DNA from: a virus
DNA: 42,082 bases
Reading direction: 5' to 3' (one strand)
Virus record (IMG/VR): IMGVR_UViG_3300047586_000340
Location: 1 to 42,082 of that record
Part shown: in pieces, positions 1 through 6,812 of the stretch
How the letters are laid out: every line of letters begins with the position of its first letter
Numbering within the stretch: the stretch's first letter is position 1
Notes under the pieces: model-generated
Databases searched by the model: none
What the model saw: the letters and a program-made list of their open reading frames with translations, nothing else
What the model was told of the DNA's origin: nothing
Translations under genes and position numbers: made by a program

Positions 1-75
1 TATATTCTGATCTGGTCTGTTGTGACGATTCTGATTCTGGGTGCTTTTGTCAGGCGAAACTTAATATGCGACAAA
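1..75 (+). pseudogene. Host gene fragment, upstream part of interrupted gene
   Basis: Frame 1 is open from the window edge and encodes a hydrophobic, membrane-helix-like stretch (ILIWSVVTILILGAF) followed by the basic segment VRRNLICDK. The frame then runs into phage end repeats. The codons TGC GAC AA recur at 41892-41899, and there the same frame continues for about 25 residues to a TAA stop. The two pieces together make a credible C-terminus of a host membrane protein: last helix, then a basic cytoplasmic tail. The protein family is not recognisable from this fragment. Confidence 0.55.
65..74. repeat. 10-base direct repeat at left prophage edge
   Basis: TATGCGACAA here is repeated exactly at 41890-41899, at the other edge of the prophage. 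It is a candidate target-site duplication, or contains one. Mu-family duplications are normally 5 bases, so part of the identity may be chance or belong to the phage end. Confidence 0.5.
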
Positions 76-115
76 CAAAAAGATAATCGGCGACACATTA
101 ATGAAATCGGCGACA
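68..115 (+). repeat. Array of three GCGACA-core sites (probable transposase binding sites, phage right end)
   Basis: GCGACA occurs at 68-73, 90-95 and 110-115, spaced 22 and 20 bases apart, each preceded by an AT-rich stretch. The inner two extend to ATAATCGGCGACA and GAAATCGGCGACA. The last is a perfect 13-base inverted match to TGTCGCCGATTTC at 41844-41856 near the other phage end. Short repeats in inverted orientation at the two ends are what transposases of the Mu/TnsB type bind. Function is inferred from position and symmetry. Confidence 0.6.
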
Positions 116-215
116 ACCTGACGAACTCAGGCTGCAGAGCGCAAAAATCCTGCCGGATATATTTACTTTTTAAAAACAGTCGATATCCGTCAGGATCCTG
201 CCAATGATCATCGAG

Positions 216-263
216 TAAATCGATCGATTCATCGATGGTAAGCACTTCAACTAAATCGATCGA
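216..263. repeat. Direct repeat of TAAATCGATCGA
   Basis: TAAATCGATCGA is present at 216-227 and 252-263, in the roughly 190-base gene-free stretch between the end repeats and the methyltransferase. ATCGAT also occurs between them. It could be a protein binding site near the phage end. No function can be assigned. Confidence 0.35.
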
Positions 264-265
264 CC

Positions 266-295
266 GCCGGCGCTTTAAACCGGCTCGTAATTCAT
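266..295. repeat. 30-base direct repeat, copy 1 (3' end of methyltransferase gene)
   Basis: Begins GCCGGCGCTTTAAACCGGCT and matches 1247-1276 with two differences in 30 bases. This copy contains the last codons and the stop of the methyltransferase gene. GCCGG...CCGGC within it could form a small hairpin. Confidence 0.7.
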
Positions 296-1054
296 GATAA
301 GCAGCTCGTTTACCCGCTTCCTTTTGTTGGCTCCAGCCGCCGAATAAGATGTTGATACTGTCTCGATGCGGAAGCTTTGGAACAGATCCCGGATATGATC
401 CACGTCGTTGATCGACAGAATAAATTTTCCGGCGACCCTGGCCAGGATATCCCGGAGCTTCATAAAGTCGCTTCGATCAAAGATGCCGTCCCCATAATAA
501 TCTTCATACCCATAGTAAGGTGGATCGATATAGAAGAACGTGTCCGGCTTGTCAAAGCGGGCAAATACCTCTGCATATGATCGGTTTTCAATATAGACCC
601 GAGATAAGCGAAGGTGGACCGCAGATAGTTCCTCTTCGATCCGAAGTAGGTTCAAACGAGGCCTTGCAGTTGTGACTATGTTAAACGACGGATCTTTGAT
701 CTTGGCCGCATAGCCCAGCTTCAGGAGGTAGTAAAACCGCACGGCTTTTTGAATATCCGTCAGCGTTTCCGGGGATTCCTTCCGGAATCGGTAAAACTCA
801 TCTCGCGAGACCAGTATCCATTTGAAATAGCGGATAAACTCCTCCAGATGATGCTTCACGACCCGGTAGAGGGTAATTAGATCCAGGTTGATGTCGTTGA
901 TGATCTCCACGTCAGAGGTGGTCTCTTCCTTCTTAAAAAGCAGCCATGCCGCGCCCGCGAATACTTCCACGTAGCATTTGTGATCTGGGATCTTCGGAAT
1001 GATTTTCCTCGCCAGTAATGATTTGCCGCCCATATACGCTAAAAAACTGTTCAT
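275..1054 (-). CDS. DNA adenine methyltransferase (D12 class, Dam-like)
   Basis: This 259-residue protein should methylate adenine N6 in phage and host DNA using S-adenosylmethionine. The family signatures are visible: an N-terminal YMGGKSLLARKI segment (residues 7-18), EVFAGAAWLLF around 30-40 (SAM-binding FxGxG-like motif, slightly degenerate) and the catalytic FFYIDPPYYGYEDYYG around 172-187 (DPPY motif). Length is typical of the family (about 260-280). It is the last gene before the phage end, where Mu carries its own DNA modification gene mom, so protection of phage DNA from host restriction is a reasonable inference. The start is supported by AAAGGGAGGACCACG before the ATG. Target specificity cannot be read from the sequence. 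Confidence 0.9.
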   Translation of the reverse strand: MNSFLAYMGGKSLLARKIIPKIPDHKCYVEVFAGAAWLLFKKEETTSDVEIINDINLDLITLYRVVKHHLEEFIRYFKWILVSRDEFYRFRKESPETLTDIQKAVRFYYLLKLGYAAKIKDPSFNIVTTARPRLNLLRIEEELSAVHLRLSRVYIENRSYAEVFARFDKPDTFFYIDPPYYGYEDYYGDGIFDRSDFMKLRDILARVAGKFILSINDVDHIRDLFQSFRIETVSTSYSAAGANKRKRVNELLIMNYEPV

Positions 1055-1246
1055 CGTGGTCCTCCCTTTGATTTATGGGAGTAACCCTGCTATAGACTGC
1101 CTCATTCTCGTGGGGCGGATGGTAGCAGGTTATCCCGTCGGGCGTATTTGCGCCTGGTCTGGGGAGGTTGTGCTCCCTGGAATACTGTCCGCCTTCTTAT
1201 AACCAATTGGATGGCCATACCGGATTCTCCGGGGCTAACCGTCATG
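1055..1246. other. Gap between methyltransferase and Cys-rich gene
   Basis: This stretch of about 190 bases has no convincing gene. On the minus strand there is an open frame of about 47 codons (from the ATG at about 1245 to a TGA near 1105) whose arginine-rich, non-repetitive product I do not recognise. It lacks the cysteines expected of a Com-like regulator. A promoter for the methyltransferase may lie here, but no clear -35/-10 pair was found. Confidence 0.3.
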
Positions 1247-1276
1247 GCCGGCGCTTTAAACCGGCTTGTAATTTAT
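1247..1276. repeat. 30-base direct repeat, copy 2
   Basis: Second copy of the sequence at 266-295, overlapping the stop codon of the Cys-rich gene. Read on the minus strand it still spells a near-copy of the methyltransferase C-terminus (INYKPV-stop against MNYEPV-stop). This suggests a relic left when the methyltransferase segment was gained or exchanged. Confidence 0.65.
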
Positions 1277-1746
1277 CTAATCTCCACACTCACTGGTTTC
1301 TTTGGGACACATATCCCTAAACCATTGTCCTGCATCTGCCACACCTGATAACTTGGACAACAATTTGCTCCCTGCGCGGCAACACAACAGTTCGATTGAT
1401 CGGCAGAAAGGAACTTCCCAACAGGACAGCAATTGAATGGGGACACGACGTAAGAACCATCGGCACAACATGGATCACTCTCATTGACAACACAGCAGTT
1501 CCCGTCTGGTTTCATGATGGTTCCATTGGCACAGCAGTTAATGTTATCAGGGGCCAGCCATGATCCATCGGGGCAACAGTAGAGGCTATCCATCTTATCA
1601 ATGTGGTATCCCTCTACACAGGCTTTATCACAGTTGATTGTTGCAACAAGACCAGGCGGAAGGGGCGGTTTGCCAGGGCAGTTCTGGGCGGAAACACTTC
1701 CCGCCCAGAAAATGATCATCATCGCCAGATAGAGATATCTACGCAT
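1273..1746 (-). CDS. Secreted protein with repeated paired cysteines
   Basis: The 157-residue product starts with a clear signal peptide (MRRYLYLAMMIIFWAGSVSA, likely cleaved before QNCPG). The rest holds 18 cysteines, mostly as CC pairs separated by 8-16 residues: LYCCPDG, INCCANG, GNCCVVN, DPCCADG, FNCCPVG, SNCCVAA, ANCCPSY. Several units read CC-x-x-G followed by a hydrophobic residue. The pattern recalls granulin-like disulphide stacks, but I cannot assign it to that family. Export to the periplasm or outside would allow disulphide formation. It lies one base after the preceding secreted protein gene (1748-2059), so the two are probably co-expressed. Role unknown: a cell-surface or superinfection function, or a virion part, are possible. 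Confidence 0.75.
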   Translation of the reverse strand: MRRYLYLAMMIIFWAGSVSAQNCPGKPPLPPGLVATINCDKACVEGYHIDKMDSLYCCPDGSWLAPDNINCCANGTIMKPDGNCCVVNESDPCCADGSYVVSPFNCCPVGKFLSADQSNCCVAAQGANCCPSYQVWQMQDNGLGICVPKKPVSVEIR

Positions 1747-1747
1747 A

Positions 1748-2059
1748 TCACTTCACCACCTTCAGCCCAACAGGCGCGGTCGGGATGAACTTGGTGAAGT
1801 CCAAAGGGTTTGCGGCATCGCCACACCCCCAAAAGCCACAGGCTTTTACATTCAGCAAATGGGTTCCGACGGGAATAGTTGCAAGATCAATTTTCAGTGA
1901 TCCGTCTTCCTGTGCCGCAATCTGATCTGGGAAGTAAGGATCACCTGTGATCGAATACCCAATCACTCCCGCCTGCGGAGCACATTCAAGGAATGGTGAT
2001 GCGGATACCACTCCGACAAACATGAAAATCATAACGATCGACAGTAATAGTTTTTTCAT
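1748..2059 (-). CDS. Small secreted protein, unknown function
   Basis: The 103-residue product has a typical signal peptide (MKKLLLSIVMIFMFVGVVSA, then SPFLECAP). The mature part contains a segment like a beta-sandwich edge (LKIDLATIPVGTHLLNVKACG...), similar in style to fibronectin-type domains, and ends in APVGLKVVK. It has three cysteines. A good ribosome site (AAGGAGG) precedes the ATG. It is directly followed by the Cys-rich secreted protein gene, suggesting a two-gene secreted cassette between the tail genes and the methyltransferase. No family recognised. Confidence 0.7.
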   Translation of the reverse strand: MKKLLLSIVMIFMFVGVVSASPFLECAPQAGVIGYSITGDPYFPDQIAAQEDGSLKIDLATIPVGTHLLNVKACGFWGCGDAANPLDFTKFIPTAPVGLKVVK

Positions 2060-2072
2060 AACTCCTCCTTGT

Positions 2073-2681
2073 TTAATTTATTTTGCCTTTTACATCTTCT
2101 TTTGTTTCTTTCAGGTCGGACGACACTTTCTCCGTCTTTTCAATCAGGGCATCCAGTTTTTCAATGGTGACGTAGGGGTCACCTTCTATACCAGCCAATT
2201 CCTTACAGGTCGCATAGATGCTTCTTTTATGGAAGTACCCTGGCCACACCGCCACTACCCCAAACTTTGACCATCGACGCGCAAAATCTTTCGCCTTCAC
2301 AGTGGGTACTATGAGCGAAGTAGGGATGTGCGGATGATAGGATTTGGAAAACCTCATCGTGTCAATAGAATCACAATAAGCGTTAATCTCAAGATAAACT
2401 AAAGCTGCAATCCATTTAGTCACGACAGGGTCACTATCAAAACATGAGAAATAGTCGTGAACAAGTCCCCCGCGCTTGTTTCTCCCCCGAACAATAGGCA
2501 CAGACTCCCCGTCCTGAGTAAAACCTATAAGAATCCTGATTCTTTCCGGGTGTTCCTTGTTACTGGACTTATACCCATACTTTTTCAAGACATTGCTCTC
2601 AAACTCAAATATTGATATGACCATTATCCATCGGTCATTATCAAGATTCTGAGTATTGAATGGCGTCAGGATTCTGGTCAT
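2073..2681 (-). CDS. DUF1353-like phage protein with C-terminal coiled coil
   Basis: The 202-residue product carries a core reading IGFTQDGESVPIVRGRNKRG followed by GLVHDYFSCFDSDPV, which resembles the DUF1353 family of small phage proteins (T-D-G-S-P ... H-D-Y pattern) found near tail and lysis genes. The last 35 residues are charged and heptad-like (EKLDALIEKTEKVSSDLKETK), suggesting a coiled-coil tail. It overlaps the preceding gene by ATGA, so translation is probably coupled. The function of DUF1353 proteins is not established. Residues DGES and HDY could form a metal site, but this is not proven. Confidence 0.6.
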   Translation of the reverse strand: MTRILTPFNTQNLDNDRWIMVISIFEFESNVLKKYGYKSSNKEHPERIRILIGFTQDGESVPIVRGRNKRGGLVHDYFSCFDSDPVVTKWIAALVYLEINAYCDSIDTMRFSKSYHPHIPTSLIVPTVKAKDFARRWSKFGVVAVWPGYFHKRSIYATCKELAGIEGDPYVTIEKLDALIEKTEKVSSDLKETKEDVKGKIN

Positions 2682-2881
2682 GGCTCTACCCCCGTACTTT
2701 TCTCACAGTCTGCATATTCCCCTGCTTCCTTAAAATGCTCGCACTTATCAGTAATTGTGCCGGATCCAACGACCATAAAGAAGCAGATTTGATTAATGGG
2801 GCAGTCTTCATATTTATAGGCCACCACCATAGGATTTGACCGATTTTCGTCTACTGCAAATTTATCAGGATCAATTCTCAT
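2678..2881 (-). CDS. Small hypothetical protein (67 aa)
   Basis: Short hydrophilic protein with four cysteines (DCPINQIC, DKCEHF, ADCEK), possibly metal- or disulphide-linked. No family recognised. It starts 3 bases after the preceding gene ends, with GGTAAGGG before its ATG, and overlaps the next gene by ATGA. This tight packing is the main support for it being real. Confidence 0.55.
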   Translation of the reverse strand: MRIDPDKFAVDENRSNPMVVAYKYEDCPINQICFFMVVGSGTITDKCEHFKEAGEYADCEKSTGVEP

Positions 2882-2884
2882 CCC

Positions 2885-3115
2885 TTACCTCCCGAACTGT
2901 TCAGGTGTCAGAAATCGACAATTTACGAACATGAGGATCATCAAACCGACAATAGGCATTTTAAGCACCCTTCGCGCCTTATTAAACCAGGTCTTTTGAA
3001 TCCTGAACCTAATCCATTTACACGGGATAAAATATAGGACTGCCTTCATTCCGGCGATATGAATTTCAATCCGCGAATTGGTAATCTGAATGAATTTCAG
3101 CATGGAAATAGGCAT
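2885..3115 (-). CDS. Small hypothetical protein with one membrane segment (76 aa)
   Basis: I start it at the ATG at 3115, preceded by AAAGGAGCATAAA. A longer open frame upstream overlaps the LamG gene and lacks such a site. The product is basic, with a hydrophobic stretch near the C-terminus (MPIVGLMILMFVNC) that could span a membrane. Unknown function; it lies in the tail-fibre end of the operon. Confidence 0.55.
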   Translation of the reverse strand: MPISMLKFIQITNSRIEIHIAGMKAVLYFIPCKWIRFRIQKTWFNKARRVLKMPIVGLMILMFVNCRFLTPEQFGR

Positions 3116-3135
3116 TTTATGCTCCTTTGAGTCGC

Positions 3136-3894
3136 CTACATTATCATTGCAATCCTTGGTGTAAAACCACTCGGGGGTGTTGGTGGCGCCGCCCCAGACC
3201 CTAATGGCCACAACAGTGATTCAAACATGCAATATGGAGCTGCATAAAGAGAGGCAATTTCACCGACGGTGAGGGCACGGTTATAGATCAGGACGGAGAA
3301 GATGAGCCCACTGAAAGGAGTAGATTGACCGAACCCAATTCTGGCAACATCAGTCAGGCCGGTCAAGGTTTTAAGCCCCAGACTCTCGCCATTATGATAT
3401 AATTCAAGCGTGGAACCGCTTTTTGTTAATGCAAACATTCGTAATGCCAACGATAATGTAGAGGAATATTGCCAATTTACCTGTCCACCAGGATATCCAC
3501 AATAAATCGACCCACTGTTACCATAAAAGAAACCTATATAAGTTGTTGATCCGCTTGCCCCCAAAAGTGGGCGGTCACCCGTAGCCGTGCTTCGTAACCA
3601 GACAATATATGTCATTGCCGGACCAGCCGCGATCGCAGACGCAAGCGCCACATAATCATTGCTATAGTCAAAACATAACGCCCCTCCGTGAGCGTCCGCT
3701 TGCCATCCACTTGTTAAACCCTGAGCCGTTACACCTGTGATGGTGCCGTGATTGCTTTGCCCGGAATAATCAAATACCTTGTCTCCGGACATCTCATTGA
3801 ACAGCCAACATCCGATGAGTCCCTTCGCCAGACGGTGTCCGTAATTAAGTCGGGAACCTATTGGCGGTTTTGGATGATAGGAAGAAACTATCAT
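3136..3894 (-). CDS. LamG/concanavalin-like tail-associated protein
   Basis: The 252-residue product has the hallmarks of a LamG-like jelly-roll domain across about residues 25-215: GLIGCWLFNEMSGDKVFDYS near the start (the usual W-x-F-N-E...D-x-S-G...H-G-T opening), GGALCFD-YSNDYV, and the closing FSVLIYNRALTVGEIASLY. Such domains bind carbohydrate or fold as fibre heads in phage tail proteins. Its start codon overlaps the stop of the upstream gene 3894-4535. The same pairing (215-residue protein followed by a surface-type protein) is seen again at 18991-20444. Receptor binding or decoration of the virion is inferred. Confidence 0.7.
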   Translation of the reverse strand: MIVSSYHPKPPIGSRLNYGHRLAKGLIGCWLFNEMSGDKVFDYSGQSNHGTITGVTAQGLTSGWQADAHGGALCFDYSNDYVALASAIAAGPAMTYIVWLRSTATGDRPLLGASGSTTYIGFFYGNSGSIYCGYPGGQVNWQYSSTLSLALRMFALTKSGSTLELYHNGESLGLKTLTGLTDVARIGFGQSTPFSGLIFSVLIYNRALTVGEIASLYAAPYCMFESLLWPLGSGAAPPTPPSGFTPRIAMIM

Positions 3895-4535
3895 TAATCT
3901 GCTCCACTCGCTGTCTGATAGGCTATTTCACAGTTTGCTATTGTTGCATCCAATATGAAGATGTTTTTACAAACATGATTCAAGTTTGAGGCAACTGGAT
4001 TATTGATAGGAATCACCTTCTGCCCGGCGGCGGCGGTAGATAACACGTCTGTCTTGAACGCCGTCAAACCCGCGCAACTTACGAGTCTGCACCATTCCGT
4101 CCATTCATCGACCGTGGCCTCTTTGCGGATCTGCACCAGGATCTCCGTCCCCAAATGCGCCGTGATGCCTACGATAGCAATATCAACATGAAGCGTCGCC
4201 GCATAAACTGCCGTGAGGTCGATTTCAGCACTTTCAACATAGGTGGCCAGAGCTACGGATGTCCATTCAAGAGGCTGAGTGTTTTGTGTTTTTGCCAAAG
4301 TATCTATGCCTGTCAATGCTGTAAGACGAAGCCTCGCGACGATGGTCGACCCCGTCGCTCCGTAATTGTTATTGATGATTACTCTTGCCCCAGACACATC
4401 GGGTGGGAGAGTGATGGCATGGGTTTTTACAGATTCCCCTGCCATACTGTCAGCATGAACGGTATAAATATCTGCTGTGTTCAAATGCTCAAATTGTAAA
4501 TTATCAAGAACTTCTATCGTATCTTGGGCTGCCAT
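3894..4535 (-). CDS. Phage structural protein, paralogue of 19797-20444
   Basis: This 213-residue protein is clearly homologous over its full length to the protein at 19797-20444: both share IEVLDNLQFEHLNTADIYTV, GARVIINNNYGATGS, YVESAEIDLTAV, HLGTE, and AAAGQKVIPINNP or the close variant. The sequence is beta-rich with no known motif. AAAGGAG stands before the ATG. The two copies lie 15 kb apart, one after head/connector genes and one among fibre-like genes. The copy here is less GC-rich. A virion component is likely; function unknown. Confidence 0.65.
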   Translation of the reverse strand: MAAQDTIEVLDNLQFEHLNTADIYTVHADSMAGESVKTHAITLPPDVSGARVIINNNYGATGSTIVARLRLTALTGIDTLAKTQNTQPLEWTSVALATYVESAEIDLTAVYAATLHVDIAIVGITAHLGTEILVQIRKEATVDEWTEWCRLVSCAGLTAFKTDVLSTAAAGQKVIPINNPVASNLNHVCKNIFILDATIANCEIAYQTASGAD

Positions 4536-4562
4536 GTCTTTTCTCCTTTTCTAATTCTATAT

Positions 4563-5510
4563 TTACGGTAATTGGAAAACCATTTCGATGATCAATCCCT
4601 TCGGGGCAGTAGTTGAAACAGCATCAACATCTATGGCAAGAACGTCCCCGGTTGCCACATCGTCATGGGCCGTGTCGATCGTCCCAGGGGTGGCAGAGCT
4701 ACGGGTGCTGGTCTCGCCAGTCTCAATGGCCATGTTCGCACTCAGCATTTCCTGAGAGTCCGTCACATTGCGAATTGCGACTGTGGTAGTGTTCGTCGTA
4801 CCCGCCGTAATAACCGTTGCCGCTACCCGTACAAGATTCATCCCATTCATTTCATCGGGCACGATAAAATAGAACTTTCCCTCACCGACAGCGACATCAG
4901 TGGCAAAGTCAAAGATCACTAATTCGACGGACTTTTTCCCCACATCTCCCGCGCCTGGGATCGTTACTACGCTTTTATCCGCCCCAGCGTCGTCTGTGAC
5001 TGTTACTCCAGCCCCTACGAAGTCCATGTATGTTCTTGCCGTCTTACTGGCCCCTTCATCCTGGATGGTATGCCCCCCTATTGACGCCGCGTTTTTTAAG
5101 GGCATATATACCGGGTAATACTCGTCACTTGCGGCGTTTCGATATCCCAAAACGATCCGGTTATAGGCCAGGAAATTCGAGACTGAACCTGTCGTGACGG
5201 AGGCTTTGGAAACGGTCAGCGCCGCATTGTTGGTTTCGGATAAATCCACATAGGCAAATTCGCCGTCGGAAATGGCAATGTTCCCGGCGGCGATCGTGTT
5301 CAAGCAGGCAAGCCCGGCTGCGGTATTAAAATGAATCCGCAGTGTATCCGACCAGGTGAGCGTCCCGGTACTCCAGGTGACCGTCCCATCGGCACTCACG
5401 ATGATGTTTTTGAGATAGGTGATCGCCTTGTCCAACGATTCAAAGGGGATGTTCATGTGGGTGTATTTCCACAAGGTCGCTGTGGTCAATAGATTGAAGA
5501 AATTTGCCAT
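4563..5510 (-). CDS. Probable tail fibre/spike-like protein
   Basis: 315 residues, rich in Ala, Thr, Val and Ser and predicted to be beta-rich. The N-terminus (MANFFNLLTTATLWKYTHMN) is followed by short repeated beta-type segments. The middle GGHTIQDEGASKTARTYMDF resembles linker sequences common in phage fibres, and the C-terminal 120 residues look like an independent beta-sandwich ending in GLIIEMVFQL. It lies between a small coiled-coil protein and the paralogous structural protein, downstream of the tail hub, where fibre genes usually are. No enzyme motif seen. Confidence 0.6.
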   Translation of the reverse strand: MANFFNLLTTATLWKYTHMNIPFESLDKAITYLKNIIVSADGTVTWSTGTLTWSDTLRIHFNTAAGLACLNTIAAGNIAISDGEFAYVDLSETNNAALTVSKASVTTGSVSNFLAYNRIVLGYRNAASDEYYPVYMPLKNAASIGGHTIQDEGASKTARTYMDFVGAGVTVTDDAGADKSVVTIPGAGDVGKKSVELVIFDFATDVAVGEGKFYFIVPDEMNGMNLVRVAATVITAGTTNTTTVAIRNVTDSQEMLSANMAIETGETSTRSSATPGTIDTAHDDVATGDVLAIDVDAVSTTAPKGLIIEMVFQLP

Positions 5511-5512
5511 GA

Positions 5513-5746
5513 TTAAGATCCCCCTTTCGTCTTATTGAGCGCATCCAGCATATGCTGGGGAATCATCCCCTTCAAAGCGCCCAGGGCGTTATTCATCTGG
5601 TCTTGGTGTGATTTAATGACAACCTCTGCCGTGGTCTGTGATTGAACTACCCTGGAATTTAATTCCTTGAGTTCGGCCAGAATCTCCTCATGGGATTTCT
5701 TGAGTTCCGCCAGGATCTGTCCCAGTAATAATGCGATGTTCTCCAT
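5513..5746 (-). CDS. Small coiled-coil protein (77 aa)
   Basis: Start chosen at 5746, where AAGGGGAAGAAAA precedes the ATG. The product is mostly helical with heptads (LLGQILAELKKSHEEILAEL) in the first 40 residues. It may be a trimeric or dimeric helper of the fibre protein encoded next to it, which starts 2 bases after this stop. No family recognised. Confidence 0.6.
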   Translation of the reverse strand: MENIALLLGQILAELKKSHEEILAELKELNSRVVQSQTTAEVVIKSHQDQMNNALGALKGMIPQHMLDALNKTKGGS

Positions 5747-5759
5747 TTTTCTTCCCCTT

Positions 5760-6812
5760 TTAGTTGGAATAACAAATAATTGAGGCCAAGGCAGCAATTG
5801 CTATATTTTGATGCAATGTAAATTGGAAAAGGACATAATCAGTGGTACCCTTGGTATATGTAAAAGTAGTGGTTACAAAGATACCCGTGCGATTTGCGGT
5901 AGCTCCTGCCTCTCCGTCTCCTGTTAATGTGCCATCGTCATCATTTAGAAATTCTGCATCCAAGACATACGGTGCCGCAGAACTTATGGGCACACCATAC
6001 TGATCCAAAATTGTTACGGTAATTATGGATTCGGTGTCGCTCAAATGGAGGTGATCCGGGGCCAGGCTGACCGACAACGTCGTGGCGACGGGTGTTGAAT
6101 ATTGGCCGCCGATGTTGGAACCATTGATCACAATCGTCCCCGCATTGACAACGATATAGGATCCTACCTGGAGGTGGCCGCTTGTCAGGGTCGGATACAC
6201 AGGGGTGGTTTGAAATGGTGTTCCTTCTACATAGTGTAGTACGCCATCCGCTCCCACTTCAACGGCGTCATACCGGAAATATTGTGCTGCAGGAGCCGCC
6301 GGCACTGCAAAGGCGCCCGCAATCGTCCCGATAAACCCGCCCATCGACGCGGCATAGACGTCGGAGTCGCACGGGATGGCATCCAGGACATACACAACGC
6401 CCCCAATACGGAAGGTACCGACCTTAACCAGAACGACCATCTGCGGATCGTTCAAGGCGGGGGTGAGCTGGCATCCGGTGAGGATGCAATCCACAGGAGT
6501 TGATGCATCCGGAGCATTGCCTCCCGCAACGGCGGTCGGGACAATCAATCCGTGACCGACAACCTCGATCCGCCCACGCAGCCCGCCGGTATGCATGATC
6601 TTCACGGCATTGCCGGGTTTCAGCCAGTTGGGCGTTTTCTGCCAGTTTTCAGGATAATAGGCGACGATGCTTCTGGAGCTCCCCTGGATCCGCACGTGAC
6701 AAGCCTTGTCCGCCGGCACCACGCTCCACAAAATGGCATCCGTCGTTTCCGATGACTGGGATATCTGTTTGCTAACCCCCGTTTTCAGGAAGCGTTTCCG
6801 ATACAGTTTCAT
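5760..6812 (-). CDS. Tail tip-associated protein with C-terminal Ig-like domain
   Basis: 350 residues from the ATG at 6812, which overlaps the stop of the hub gene (ATGA). Residues about 1-110 include a small beta-barrel-like region (KPGNAVKIMHTGGLRGRIEVVG). Residues about 255-340 read like a bacterial Ig-like (invasin-type) domain, with LSVSLAPDHLHLSDTESIIT, VTILDQYGVPI and a closing TTTFTYTKGTT segment. The location right after the hub gene suggests a baseplate or tail-tip part that contacts the cell surface. Exact role unknown. Confidence 0.6.
   Translation of the reverse strand: MKLYRKRFLKTGVSKQISQSSETTDAILWSVVPADKACHVRIQGSSRSIVAYYPENWQKTPNWLKPGNAVKIMHTGGLRGRIEVVGHGLIVPTAVAGGNAPDASTPVDCILTGCQLTPALNDPQMVVLVKVGTFRIGGVVYVLDAIPCDSDVYAASMGGFIGTIAGAFAVPAAPAAQYFRYDAVEVGADGVLHYVEGTPFQTTPVYPTLTSGHLQVGSYIVVNAGTIVINGSNIGGQYSTPVATTLSVSLAPDHLHLSDTESIITVTILDQYGVPISSAAPYVLDAEFLNDDDGTLTGDGEAGATANRTGIFVTTTFTYTKGTTDYVLFQFTLHQNIAIAALASIICYSN

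Noticed and set aside
21-60. Phage end at TGTGACG (21) or TGTCAGG (48)
   Set aside because: Both give left flanks that do not match any 5-base flank after a CA on the right side, and both would cut into the open host frame.
1105-1245. Com-like translational activator before the methyltransferase
   Set aside because: The short open frame lacks the zinc-binding cysteines of Com and has no good ribosome site.
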